Source: Rhodobacteraceae bacterium Alg231-30 (GTDB lineage Bacteria > Pseudomonadota > Alphaproteobacteria > Rhodobacterales > Rhodobacteraceae). Taken from it: a stretch of DNA of 64,000 nucleotides. Every line of letters starts with the position of its first letter. Within the stretch, counting starts at the first letter, position 1. A model generated the notes under the pieces. That model saw nothing but the letters and a program-made list of their open reading frames with translations. It made no database searches and was not told the origin of the DNA. The stretch lies in contig FREU01000004.1 of NCBI GenBank assembly GCA_900143615.1, positions 186,001-250,000 on the forward strand. Reading direction: 5' to 3'. Shown here in pieces: positions 8,829 to 18,046 of the stretch. Position numbers and translations under genes: made by a program.

Positions 8829-9233
8829 ATGATCAAAGCTCTTTCTTTTGCCACCGCCATGCTTGTTGCCACGACTACTGCACATGCCTCAGAGACAGCC
8901 TTTCTCGAAGTTTGGGATATGGACGCCGACGGCAAAGTGACCATGCGCGAAGTGGACGAAATGCGCATCGCCATCTTTGAAACCTTTGACAAAGATGGCG
9001 ATGGTGCTTTGAACAGCGAAGAATACACCGCCTTTGACAAAGCACGCGGTGACGCTGCGAAAGACTCAAACTCACCGCTGCTCAAGCGTGCCGTACATGG
9101 GCTGCGCCGTGAAAGCATGGACACCAACCTCGATGGTATGGTGACCCGCAACGATATGTCCGCAGCACTGCGCGATTGGTTTATGTCACACGACAAAGAC
9201 AAAGACGGTGTACTCACTGACGGCGATTTCTAA
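8829..9233 (+). CDS. Exported EF-hand calcium-binding protein
   Basis: 134 residues with a signal peptide (hydrophobic 3-18, cleavage after AHA near residue 20). Four EF-hand loops are visible at 30-41, 54-65, 98-109 and 122-133. The third is weaker, with N in place of the second D. It is expected to bind Ca2+ in the periplasm. It ends nine bases from the end of the convergent CHAT gene, also exported; co-function is only a guess. Confidence 0.88.
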   Translation: MIKALSFATAMLVATTTAHASETAFLEVWDMDADGKVTMREVDEMRIAIFETFDKDGDGALNSEEYTAFDKARGDAAKDSNSPLLKRAVHGLRRESMDTNLDGMVTRNDMSAALRDWFMSHDKDKDGVLTDGDF

Positions 9234-9242
9234 AGCTGCTAT

Positions 9243-11930
9243 TTAGTCCGGAGTGCCCACCAAAACAAACGGCGCCCAATAAGCGGGATGAACCCATTCC
9301 GGACGTGGGGCATTGTCCAGAATCTCCAAGATTGCTTGGCGTTGTGCTTCGGCCATCGTCAGGTTTTCGTCCTGTGCGCGGCGCGCAAACATATCCGTCA
9401 TCAATGCAACCGCCGACTGGCTCTCAACCGGCCAATGCGACACCAACAACGCCCGAGCTCCTGCATAGGAAAACGCCTGCGCCAAGCCCGATAACGCCTC
9501 GGCTCCAGGTGTGCCGCCGACCGCTGTATTGCAAGCGGACAAGACAACAAGGTCAGCGTTGAGCTTTAGCTCGGCAACTTCGGACTGGGTCAGCAACCCG
9601 TCCTCCCCACCCCCAGCAGTCAGCGCCAAAGCAGGTTCTGCCAACTCGCCGTCGCGTACCATGTCGCCCGCCACCAAACCGTGGGTTGCGAAATACAGGA
9701 TTTCATACTCAGCCAGCGTCTGTTTCTTAAGTTCAGCCTCAGAGGCGGAAGTCCCCTCAAAAAGCGCCGTGCCCTCATGGTTCAAAGCCCGCGCCACCGC
9801 GCGCACTTCATCACGGGTTTCAGGCAAAGGCGCCAGTGCGCCACGCAATGCCCCCTCTCCCGCACTCAACGATGCGACTTGGATTGTGTCCGTTGGCTTC
9901 TCGCCAAAATCAGGGTCGGCAAAAGCCAACAGCGCCTTGCGATCCGGAGGTGCTGCGCGGGCAAGCTCGGTGACCTTTAGGGCAAAGGCTGACGGTATCA
10001 CAGTTATTGCATGATCCCGCACCAGCCAGTGAATGGTTTGCCAAGTTGTTTCTTCGCTCAAAGGCCGCTTGATCAACAATTGAGGTGGCAGACCTGAGAG
10101 AGGCCCGCGCAGGTCCACAAACCAGTGAGTTTTTTCTCCAATGACGTCTTCCAACTCTCCAAACGTGGTGTCGTACAGATACTCCGAAGCACCGAAGTGA
10201 AAGGTCATGTCATCACCTTGAGAGCTGTCTTCATCCAAAGATTCAGCTGCCCTCAGCCCAAACCTTAGATCAATACCCTCGCGCGCGTCCGCCGCCGCAA
10301 GCGACATGTTCTGCAAGTTGCTGCCTGTTAATCGCCAGACAACACGCTCTTTGGTCACCGCGACCATAAAATGATTGCCGCTGTCATCTTCCGCCAGATC
10401 AAAAACCACCAATGCCTCGTGCGGCAATAGCAGACGTTGCGCCTCATCCACCGACAACTCAGCATCCCCCAACATCGCTGCACCCGCTGGTTCATTGTCT
10501 TTCAAATAGCGGCTTAGCCGTCCGATTTCTGCGGAATTTATCGCCAGTTTAGATTGCATTTCTCGTTCAAGCGCGGGGTCACGGTCACCTTTTGGCAGAT
10601 TGACCATTCCGGCGAGTTGGGCCTGCATTTCCTGTTCAAAACTCTGGAGATCAGTCAATTCCCGATAAGCCTTGCCCAAATCACCCGTCCCGAATTCAAG
10701 CCGCAGCCCCTGACTTTGCGCCGCCGCTTTGAACTTGCCATTGTGCGTTAGCTGCGCGATCCGAAATGCTTCTTTCGCGCCGTCTTCGGCACTCAAGACA
10801 CCTTCCTCCACCGCAGTCCACAGTGTAAAATACAACGTGTCTCGGCTGTTAACTCCTGCGGCTTCCGCATTCAACGCAGCCTCAAGCGCACCGGCATGAT
10901 CCCCTGCATCGGTCAACATAGGTGACAAATCCAGCCATGCCCTACCGGTTCTATCAGCGTTTTGACCTAAAGCCTGTTCATAGTATTGAGCCACAGCGCG
11001 CATGTCCTTGGCAGCTTTCAGAAACCCTGGACTGCCTTTTTCGCTGATCGTGGCCTGAAACAGCGCGCGCCGCTCTCGCAGCAAATACATATGTGGGCTA
11101 TCCGGCCCAAAGATTTCGGTGACGCGCGGGAACAGATCTATAATCGCCTCATCCAAAGCATCATATTGCCCCATCCGGTAAAAATGTATCAGCCGGTTAA
11201 GCTCTGCCTCCAAAGTCTGTGTGTGCTGTAGCCCGAAACTTGACCGCAGCCTTTCAACACTACGTCGCCAATATGGTGCCGCGCTTTCGGTTTGCCCTGT
11301 GTCCTCGTAAATTTGCGCCAGTGTATATGAGTAGACTCCGGCACGGCGCCGTGCGAGTTCGCCATCACTTGTGTCAAAAAACGCGATAATGATTTTGTGA
11401 GCTGCGATGGTTTCAGCAAGATAGCCCAACTCATAGTAAATACCTGCAAGTGTTGCGCGCCAAACATGAGTGACTTCTTCGCCTTCGCCAAACACCTGTT
11501 CGGCAAATCGCACGGCCTTTACTGCCAACGGCAAGGCCTCTTCCATCTGCCCCGTAATCGACAGCGCTCTGGCGAGTTCAATCTGTGACAGCATCCTGCC
11601 CGGATGAGCTTCGGGATAGTGCGCCGCCCATCTGGCATGGGCGTCACGAAAATGAACCAGCGCCTCGAGCATCCCGAACTTGTGGGCCGCCGCCTGCGCA
11701 AACTTCAGGCGTAGCTCCAAAGAGACAACAGCGTTTTCGCCATAGGCCGCCTCTGCCACTTGTACTGATGCGTCTGCAATTTCCAAAGCGGCATCAATAT
11801 CGCCACTTCGATATGCTTCATCAAATAACACCTTGGCAGCTTCCAAAGCTTCAAAGGTGTCCGCCTTTTCCTCTTGAGCTAGAACTGGAACGGCAAACCA
11901 ACACAAAAACAAAAGACAACAAACACGCAT
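9243..11930 (-). CDS. Exported TPR-CHAT domain protein (caspase-like)
   Basis: 895 residues. A signal peptide (MRVCCLLFLCWFAVPVLA) precedes a long alpha-helical repeat region (about 25-480) with the A/L/Y/A spacing of tetratricopeptide repeats. The C-terminal third is a CHAT domain, a caspase-fold peptidase type. Its catalytic pair is visible as H750 in YFATHG and C800 in VLSACNT. CHAT proteins are proteases or scaffolds in signalling and defence; the predicted export of this one points to the periplasm or outside. It is transcribed alone; a 12-bp tandem repeat lies about 100 bases upstream. Confidence 0.88.
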   Translation of the reverse strand: MRVCCLLFLCWFAVPVLAQEEKADTFEALEAAKVLFDEAYRSGDIDAALEIADASVQVAEAAYGENAVVSLELRLKFAQAAAHKFGMLEALVHFRDAHARWAAHYPEAHPGRMLSQIELARALSITGQMEEALPLAVKAVRFAEQVFGEGEEVTHVWRATLAGIYYELGYLAETIAAHKIIIAFFDTSDGELARRRAGVYSYTLAQIYEDTGQTESAAPYWRRSVERLRSSFGLQHTQTLEAELNRLIHFYRMGQYDALDEAIIDLFPRVTEIFGPDSPHMYLLRERRALFQATISEKGSPGFLKAAKDMRAVAQYYEQALGQNADRTGRAWLDLSPMLTDAGDHAGALEAALNAEAAGVNSRDTLYFTLWTAVEEGVLSAEDGAKEAFRIAQLTHNGKFKAAAQSQGLRLEFGTGDLGKAYRELTDLQSFEQEMQAQLAGMVNLPKGDRDPALEREMQSKLAINSAEIGRLSRYLKDNEPAGAAMLGDAELSVDEAQRLLLPHEALVVFDLAEDDSGNHFMVAVTKERVVWRLTGSNLQNMSLAAADAREGIDLRFGLRAAESLDEDSSQGDDMTFHFGASEYLYDTTFGELEDVIGEKTHWFVDLRGPLSGLPPQLLIKRPLSEETTWQTIHWLVRDHAITVIPSAFALKVTELARAAPPDRKALLAFADPDFGEKPTDTIQVASLSAGEGALRGALAPLPETRDEVRAVARALNHEGTALFEGTSASEAELKKQTLAEYEILYFATHGLVAGDMVRDGELAEPALALTAGGGEDGLLTQSEVAELKLNADLVVLSACNTAVGGTPGAEALSGLAQAFSYAGARALLVSHWPVESQSAVALMTDMFARRAQDENLTMAEAQRQAILEILDNAPRPEWVHPAYWAPFVLVGTPD

Positions 11931-12026
11931 GTCATACCCGAAAAAGACTTACTAAAAAGGCAAGTCTGCCTGTGTCTGGGCTACATGGCAAGTTGGCGAA
12001 ACTGTTGGGAGGTCCAACTACACATT

Positions 12027-12050
12027 GAACGTCCCAAAGAACGTCCCAAA
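12027..12050. repeat. Perfect tandem repeat, GAACGTCCCAAA x2
   Basis: Two adjacent identical 12-mers (12027-12038 and 12039-12050) in the 255-bp gap, 97-120 bases upstream of the CHAT gene start. They could be a paired binding site for its control. Nothing else is recognisable in this gap apart from the terminator at 12132. Confidence 0.6.
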
Positions 12051-12131
12051 ATCTTCGCAGTGGAGCCTAACCACAACTACCGAATCTCGGCTTGCAAAAA
12101 ATAGGCTCTGTGCGAGATGATGTCCGTCATG

Positions 12132-12163
12132 AAAAAGGGCGGCACCCAGTCCCGATGCCGCCC
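12132..12163 (-). terminator. Intrinsic terminator of the dimethylglycine dehydrogenase-like gene
   Basis: On the minus strand GGGCGGCA pairs with TGCCGCCC around an 11-base loop and is followed by TTTTT. It lies 23 bases beyond the stop codon at 12186. Confidence 0.88.
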
Positions 12164-12185
12164 TGATGCTCTTATCTGGCGTGGA

Positions 12186-14693
12186 TCACCCGTCCTTGCG
12201 GATCGTTTCGTTTTTGGAATCGTAAGGACTGTCGCAGGTCACAACCGCATCCCACAGTTTGTCTTGCAGCTTGACCTTCAACTTGGTGCCTTCAACTGCC
12301 AAATCCGGACGGACGTACCCCATGCCGATGGACTTCTCAAACGCCACAGAATACCCACCAGATGTCAGACGACCTACACGAGTGCCATCTTCCATATACA
12401 ACACTTCGCGCCCCCAAGGATCAGCATCCGCCGGACCGTCAATCAACAGAGTGCAGCATTTGGACCGGATGCCTTTGGCTTCCATCTCCGCTTTGCCATG
12501 GAACTCTTTGGACTGATCGATAAAGCGCGGCAAATCCGCCTCGGCAGGGGTCGCATCGCGGCCCAACTCGTTGCCAAACGCACGATAGGACTTCTCCTGA
12601 CGCAGCCAGTTCTGCGCCCGCGCACCAACCAGCTTCATACCGTGTTTCTCGCCCGCTTCATTAAGCAAATCCCACAGGTAGTTCTGCATCTCGATCGGGT
12701 GATGCAGCTCCCAACCCAGCTCGCCGGTGTAGGCTACACGGATCGCGTTGACCGGACACATGCCAAGCTCGATCTTGCGCGCAGACAACCACGGGAACCG
12801 CTTGTTGCTCAGCGCTGTGTCAGGATCGGCGTCCTTGATAACTTCTTTCAGAACATCGCGCGATTTGGGTCCAGCAATGGCAAAAACCCCCCACTGGGTC
12901 GTCACATCCTGAATTTCGATGTAGCCGAACGCGTCCATCTTATCTTCCGCAGCCTTGCGCAGATAGTCGGCATCATATTCGGTCCAAGCCCCTGCCGAGA
13001 CGAGGTAGTAATTGTTCTCGCCGTTGCGCACGATGGTGTATTCGGTGCGTGTTGTTCCATGGCTGGTCAGCGCATAGGTCAGGTTGATCCGGCCAACCTT
13101 GGGCAGTTTGTTACAGGTAAACCAGTCCAGAAATGCGGTCGCGCCGGGGCCTTTAACCACATGTTTGGTAAAGGCAGTCGCGTCCACCAAACCAACCCCT
13201 TCACGGATCGCCTTGGCTTCGTCAACCGCATATTGCCACCACCCACCGCGGCGGAAACTGCGCGCGTCGTGGTCAAAATTCTCTGGTGCATCAAGCGGGC
13301 CATAGTAGTTCGGACGTTCCCATCCATTGACCCAGCCGAATTGTGCACCTTGCGCCTTTTGGCGATCAAACGCAGGCGCTGTGCGCAAGGGGCGGCAGGC
13401 AGGACGTTCCTCATCAGGGTGGTGCAGAATATAGACGTGATCGTAGCATTCTTCGTTTTTGCGCGCGGCAAACTCGGTGGTCATCCAGTTTTGGGAATAC
13501 CGCTTAGGATCAAGGCTCGCCATGTCGATCTCGGCTTCACCATCCACCATCATCTGCGCCAGATAATATCCGGTGCCGCCCGCAGCAGTGATCCCAAACG
13601 AGAAGCCCTCAGCCAGCCACATGTTACGCAGACCGGGCGCTGGACCAACCAGCGGGTTGCCGTCCGGTGTATAACAGATCGGGCCGTTGAAATCATCTTT
13701 GAGACCGCTTTCTTCACAGGACGGCACGCGATGGATCATCGCCATATATTGCTCTTCAATCCGCTCCAGATCGAGCGGGAACAAATCAGCGCGGAAACTG
13801 TCGGGCACGCCGTATTCAAAGCAGGCTGGTGCATTTTTTTCATACACGCCGAGGATCCAGCCGCCACGCTCTTCGCGCACATAGGACTGCGCATCAGCAT
13901 CGCGGATCACAGGATGCTCCGCCCCCCCCGCTTCGCGGTATTTCACCAACTCGGGATCCTGATCCATCACAATGAACTGATGTTCGACCGGAATGGCCGG
14001 GATCTTGATACCCAGCTTCTTGGCCGTGGTTTGCGCGTGGTTACCCGAAGCTGTCACCACATGCTCTGCACTTACAATGATCTGCTCATCGCTCGGCACC
14101 AGATTGCCGCCCTTTTCCACCATCTTGGTCAGAGTGACGTCCCAGTGATCGCCTTTCCATTCATAGGCATCAGCCTGCCACTTACGCTCGATCACCGCGC
14201 CATGCTGACGCGCACCTTTTGCCATCGCCTGTGTAACGTCTGCAGGGTTAATGTAACCGTCAGTGTTGTGATAGAGTGCGCCCTTTAAGTCTTCGGTGCG
14301 GATCAATGGCCAGCGCGCTTTGATCTCATCCGGTGTCAGCCACTCATAAGGCACACCACAGGTCTCGGCTGTTGAGGCATAGAGCATATATTCGTCCATA
14401 CGCGCATCGGTCTGCGCCATGCGCAAATTGCCCACCACCGCAAAACCCGCGTTTAGACCGGTTTCTGCTTCCAGCTGTTTGTAGAAATCGACCGAATACT
14501 TATGAATATGCGTTGTTGCATAAGACATGTTGAACAGCGGCAGCAATCCAGCCGCATGCCACGTTGACCCCGACGTCAACTCATCCCGCTCGATCAGCAT
14601 CACATCGTTCCAGCCCGCCTTGGCCAGATGATACGCAATCGCGGTCCCAATGGCCCCGCCACCAACAACAAGCGCTTTGACATTCGTTTTCAT
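12186..14693 (-). CDS. FAD-dependent dimethylglycine/sarcosine dehydrogenase-like, GcvT family
   Basis: 835 residues from the ATG at 14693 (MKTNVKALVVGGGAIGTA). The longer open frame starts upstream without family sequence. Domains: N-terminal FAD-binding oxidoreductase with GGGAIGTAIAYHLA near 10-23 and STWHAAGLLP near 43; a linker; then a GcvT-like aminomethyltransferase fold and its C-terminal barrel (about 430-830). Such two-module enzymes oxidatively demethylate dimethylglycine or sarcosine and pass the one-carbon unit to tetrahydrofolate. Betaine and its breakdown products are common substrates in marine bacteria. The substrate choice between the two, or a related methylamine, is not decided by sequence reading. 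It has its own terminator. Confidence 0.88.
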   Translation of the reverse strand: MKTNVKALVVGGGAIGTAIAYHLAKAGWNDVMLIERDELTSGSTWHAAGLLPLFNMSYATTHIHKYSVDFYKQLEAETGLNAGFAVVGNLRMAQTDARMDEYMLYASTAETCGVPYEWLTPDEIKARWPLIRTEDLKGALYHNTDGYINPADVTQAMAKGARQHGAVIERKWQADAYEWKGDHWDVTLTKMVEKGGNLVPSDEQIIVSAEHVVTASGNHAQTTAKKLGIKIPAIPVEHQFIVMDQDPELVKYREAGGAEHPVIRDADAQSYVREERGGWILGVYEKNAPACFEYGVPDSFRADLFPLDLERIEEQYMAMIHRVPSCEESGLKDDFNGPICYTPDGNPLVGPAPGLRNMWLAEGFSFGITAAGGTGYYLAQMMVDGEAEIDMASLDPKRYSQNWMTTEFAARKNEECYDHVYILHHPDEERPACRPLRTAPAFDRQKAQGAQFGWVNGWERPNYYGPLDAPENFDHDARSFRRGGWWQYAVDEAKAIREGVGLVDATAFTKHVVKGPGATAFLDWFTCNKLPKVGRINLTYALTSHGTTRTEYTIVRNGENNYYLVSAGAWTEYDADYLRKAAEDKMDAFGYIEIQDVTTQWGVFAIAGPKSRDVLKEVIKDADPDTALSNKRFPWLSARKIELGMCPVNAIRVAYTGELGWELHHPIEMQNYLWDLLNEAGEKHGMKLVGARAQNWLRQEKSYRAFGNELGRDATPAEADLPRFIDQSKEFHGKAEMEAKGIRSKCCTLLIDGPADADPWGREVLYMEDGTRVGRLTSGGYSVAFEKSIGMGYVRPDLAVEGTKLKVKLQDKLWDAVVTCDSPYDSKNETIRKDG

Positions 14694-14914
14694 AAGCAGA
14701 CGACTCCCGCAGAGATGCAATTTCCCAAAGTTTTAGCGCATTGGCCACAAAACGCACGGTCCAGCCGACGCTTGAGAGTGCGAAACCGACCCCAAGATCA
14801 CTCACGCACAGCTTTCTGCCCAATTCGCCCCACGCCGCGTCACCGCTGAATCTCCTTGCTGCATCGCAGCGGACCCATTACACCGGAAAGCCACTTTGGG
14901 AGACGACCGCGAAC

Positions 14915-15760
14915 ATGCAAATTTGCCGTAGCATTTCTGACTGCCGAGCCACGTTGGCAACGTTTCGCGCTAACGGCGCGCGCATCGGTATGGTGCCCAC
15001 CATGGGGTATCTTCACGAGGGGCATCTGTCGCTGGTGGATATCGCTCGCGCACAGGCTGATCGCGTCATAGTGTCGATTTTTGTGAACCCTTCCCAATTT
15101 GGGGAGGCCGCTGATCTCGACGCCTATCCGCGCAATGAAACCCGTGACCTTGCCTTGCTCAAAGCTGCGGGAGTCGACGTGGTGTTTATGCCCGACGTTG
15201 CCACGATGTACCCCGAAGGTGACGAAACAATTGTCGAAACCACCCGACTGGCCAATATGCTGCATGGTGAAGTGCGCCCCGGCCATTTTCGAGGTGTCAG
15301 CACAGTGGTGACACGCCTGTTTAATATCGCCCAGCCGGACGTGGCGGTGTTTGGTGAAAAAGATTATCAGCAGTTGCAAGTGATCAAGCGTATGGTGTCC
15401 GACCTGCATATTCCTGTCGACATCATCGGCGGTCCAACCGTGCGCGAACCCGACGGGCTGGCCATGTCATCGCGCAATGTGCGCCTCTCCAAAGACGACC
15501 GCGCAGATGCCAGCGTTCTGTCACGCGCACTAAATGCAGCACAGGCCGAAGCTTTGGCGGGCGCAACCGTCGAAAGTTTGCAGAAACTGATCTCAGACAT
15601 GATCGCGGATGTGCCCAGCGCCCGCCTTACTGGACTGGACATTGTTGCGGCTGAGACCCTCAATCCCCTCACGGGGCCGCTCACAGGCCCAACCGCCATC
15701 ATGATTTCCGCCGCTTTCGGCGATGTATTGTTAATCGATCAAAAGGTCGTATCCCCATGA
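14915..15760 (+). CDS. panC: Pantoate--beta-alanine ligase
   Basis: 281 residues from the ATG at 14915, which has GGAGA upstream and gives the family N-terminus. The open frame extends further upstream, but that stretch has no family sequence. The ATP-binding signature [15 protein letters not shown] (near 29-43) and the motifs FVNPSQF, EKDYQQL and SSRNVRLS are complete. It joins pantoate and beta-alanine with ATP in the cytoplasm, the last step of pantothenate synthesis. It overlaps panB by four bases (ATGA at 15757), so the two are co-translated. It is divergent from the dimethylglycine dehydrogenase-like gene. Confidence 0.97.
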   Translation: MQICRSISDCRATLATFRANGARIGMVPTMGYLHEGHLSLVDIARAQADRVIVSIFVNPSQFGEAADLDAYPRNETRDLALLKAAGVDVVFMPDVATMYPEGDETIVETTRLANMLHGEVRPGHFRGVSTVVTRLFNIAQPDVAVFGEKDYQQLQVIKRMVSDLHIPVDIIGGPTVREPDGLAMSSRNVRLSKDDRADASVLSRALNAAQAEALAGATVESLQKLISDMIADVPSARLTGLDIVAAETLNPLTGPLTGPTAIMISAAFGDVLLIDQKVVSP

Positions 15761-16566
15761 GTAAACAAGCCCCCATCCGCCGCACAACTGTGCCCCAAAT
15801 CGCGGCTCGCAAAGGTGGTGACCCGATTGTCTCTCTGACATCATACCACGCACATACCGCCGCAATTGTGGATAAATATGCAGACTTTATTCTTGTGGGT
15901 GACAGCCTTGGCATGGTCATGCATGGCATGGAAAGCACCGTGGGCGTGCCGCTTGATCTGATGATCATGCACGGCAAGGCAGTTGTGCGCGGCACCAAAC
16001 AGGCGCTGGTAGTTGTGGACATGCCGTTTGGCACCTATGAGGAAAGCCCCGCAGTGGCATTTCGAAACGCGGCGAAAATCATGAAAGAAACCAGCTGCGG
16101 CGCGGTCAAACTCGAAGGCGGCGCGCGCATGGCCGAGACCATCCGCTTCCTCACCGAACGCGGCATTCCGGTGATGGCGCATATTGGCCTCACACCCCAA
16201 TCGTCTCACGTCATGGGCGGGTTCAAAACCCAAGGCCGCGACGAGGACAGCTGGGGCATTCACGAAGCAGACGCACAGGCCGTGTCCGACGCTGGTGCCT
16301 TTGCAATCGTATTGGAAGGCATGGTTGAACCGCTTGCCGCCAAGATCACCAAACAGGTTCCAATCCCCACCATCGGCATCGGCGCGAGCGCTGAATGCGA
16401 CGGGCAAATCCTCGTGCTTGAGGATATGCTGGGGCTGAATGAATGGACCCCAAAGTTTGTCAAAGTCTACGGTGACCTTGGTCCCGCAATTGAGCGTGCT
16501 GTCAGCCAATACGCAGACGAGGTCAAGGACCGCACATTTCCAAGTGAGGATGAAGTGTACCGCTGA
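15757..16566 (+). CDS. panB: 3-methyl-2-oxobutanoate hydroxymethyltransferase
   Basis: 269 residues, normal length. Family motifs: [21 protein letters not shown] with metal-binding Asp, [20 protein letters not shown] and a catalytic Glu in IVLEGMV. It makes ketopantoate from 2-oxoisovalerate using methylene-tetrahydrofolate, the first committed step of pantothenate synthesis. It is translated with panC. A perfect 10-bp stem-loop covers its stop codon. Its substrate comes from the valine pathway, whose IlvD is also in this window. Confidence 0.97.
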   Translation: MSKQAPIRRTTVPQIAARKGGDPIVSLTSYHAHTAAIVDKYADFILVGDSLGMVMHGMESTVGVPLDLMIMHGKAVVRGTKQALVVVDMPFGTYEESPAVAFRNAAKIMKETSCGAVKLEGGARMAETIRFLTERGIPVMAHIGLTPQSSHVMGGFKTQGRDEDSWGIHEADAQAVSDAGAFAIVLEGMVEPLAAKITKQVPIPTIGIGASAECDGQILVLEDMLGLNEWTPKFVKVYGDLGPAIERAVSQYADEVKDRTFPSEDEVYR

Positions 16567-16581
16567 GGGTTTCAGCGGTAC
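16557..16581. repeat. Stem-loop between convergent panB and D-lactate dehydrogenase-like genes
   Basis: GTACCGCTGA (16557-16566, including the panB stop) pairs perfectly with TCAGCGGTAC (16572-16581) around a 5-base loop. There is no T run on either strand, so it may act as a transcript-end stabiliser or a weak two-way terminator. Confidence 0.6.
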
Positions 16582-16588
16582 CAATCTT

Positions 16589-17986
16589 TCAGATAATCTT
16601 GCCGGGGTTCATGATATTATCAGGGTCGATTGCGGCCTTGATCCCCGCCATCACATCCACGGCCCCACCTAGTTCTTTGATCAGATAAGATCGCTTGCCC
16701 TGACCAATACCGTGCTCGCCTGTGCAAGTGCCCTCCATCGAGATCGCCATATCGTTGAGCCAGCTGACAAATTCTTCGCCCGCCGCAACCTCGGCGGGAT
16801 TGTCCATGTCCAACAGCGGCAGACAGTGGAAATTGCCGTCCCCAACATGCCCAACGATAGGCGACAACAACCCCAATTCGGTGGCCTTGTCCTGCGCCGC
16901 CGTCACGCATTCCGCCAGACGCGAGATCGGCACACAAACATCCGTCGACACGCCCTTGGCACCGGGGCGCAGCTGAAGCGACGCCCAATACATATCGTGA
17001 CGCGCTTGCCAAAGCTTGTTGCGATCCTCGGCCTTGGTTGTCCATTCAAACCCAGAGCCGCCAAATTCTTCTGCAATCTGGCCAAATACTTCGGATTGTT
17101 CGGTTACACCGGCCTCGGAGCCATGGAATTCTAACAGCAAAAGTGGCGTGTCCGGCAAATCCAGATTTGAATAGGCATTTGCCGCCTTCACACTCATCGT
17201 GTCCAGCAACTCGATCCGCGCGACCGGAATGCCATACTGAATGGTCGCCATCACTGCCTGACAGGCTTCGGTCACCGTCTCAAACGAACAGCGTGCCGAC
17301 GACATTGCCTCGGGAATACCCTGCAATTTCAGCGTAATTTCTGTAATGATGCCCAGCGTGCCTTCTGCACCGATCAGCAACCGCGTCAAATCATACCCCG
17401 CGCTGGTTTTCTTGGCGCGGCTGGCTGTGCGGATCACCTCGCCTGATGGCAAAACCACCTCCAACGCCAGCACATTGTCTTTCATTGTGCCATAGCGCAC
17501 TGCGTTGGTGCCGCTAGCCCGTGTGGCTGCCATACCGCCCAATGACGCATTAGCTCCCGGGTCAATCGGAAAGAACAGACCCTGATCACGGAGATGCGTA
17601 TTTAGCTGCTCACGCGTCACGCCCGGCTGCACCACGCAGTCCAAATCTTCAGCATGCACGGCCTTGATTTCGGCCATTTCGGTCAGATCAATGCAAATCC
17701 CGCCCGCTGGCGCATTCACATGCCCCTCAAGCGATGTGCCGGTCCCATAGGCAATCACCGGCACCTTATGGGCGGCACAGACTTTTACGATATCGGAGAC
17801 TTCACTCGTAGAGCGCGCAAAAATCACCGCATCCGGCGCCTGAGTGCGAATCCATGTGGTGGTATGGCCATGCTGCTCACGCACCGACTGGCCAGTCTGG
17901 CATTTTTCGCCGAACTGCTGCTTTAATATCCCCAAAGCAGCGCCAATTCCTTCTTCGTTGCGCGGCAAGTCCACAGCGTCGACCAT
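16589..17986 (-). CDS. FAD-linked 2-hydroxyacid (D-lactate-type) dehydrogenase
   Basis: 465 residues from the ATG at 17986, chosen because GGAGGA stands seven bases upstream; a TTG at 17998 would lie in that site. The FAD-binding PCMH domain has PVIAYGTGTSLEGH (near 75-88) and FPIDPGANASLGGMAATRASG. The C-terminal cap has VGHVGDGNFHCLP with metal ligands and GEHGIGQGKR. This is the GlcD/D-lactate dehydrogenase (cytochrome) family, which oxidises D-2-hydroxyacids and feeds quinones or cytochrome c. D-lactate is most likely; glycolate or 2-hydroxyglutarate remain possible. Confidence 0.92.
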   Translation of the reverse strand: MVDAVDLPRNEEGIGAALGILKQQFGEKCQTGQSVREQHGHTTTWIRTQAPDAVIFARSTSEVSDIVKVCAAHKVPVIAYGTGTSLEGHVNAPAGGICIDLTEMAEIKAVHAEDLDCVVQPGVTREQLNTHLRDQGLFFPIDPGANASLGGMAATRASGTNAVRYGTMKDNVLALEVVLPSGEVIRTASRAKKTSAGYDLTRLLIGAEGTLGIITEITLKLQGIPEAMSSARCSFETVTEACQAVMATIQYGIPVARIELLDTMSVKAANAYSNLDLPDTPLLLLEFHGSEAGVTEQSEVFGQIAEEFGGSGFEWTTKAEDRNKLWQARHDMYWASLQLRPGAKGVSTDVCVPISRLAECVTAAQDKATELGLLSPIVGHVGDGNFHCLPLLDMDNPAEVAAGEEFVSWLNDMAISMEGTCTGEHGIGQGKRSYLIKELGGAVDVMAGIKAAIDPDNIMNPGKII

Positions 17987-18046
17987 ATCTTCCTCCAAAA
18001 TTCCCCGAGGAACAGCTACCGAAGCTCTCAGCGATGCGCAATCACC

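Noticed and set aside
12117-14288. 723-codon open frame on the plus strand
   Set aside because: It lies antisense over the dimethylglycine dehydrogenase-like gene, has no family motifs and is rich in His, Arg and Phe, as expected from the opposite strand of a GC-rich gene.
14741-14914. N-terminal extension of PanC
   Set aside because: The extra 58 codons do not look like PanC. The ATG at 14915 has a ribosome binding site and gives the family N-terminus.
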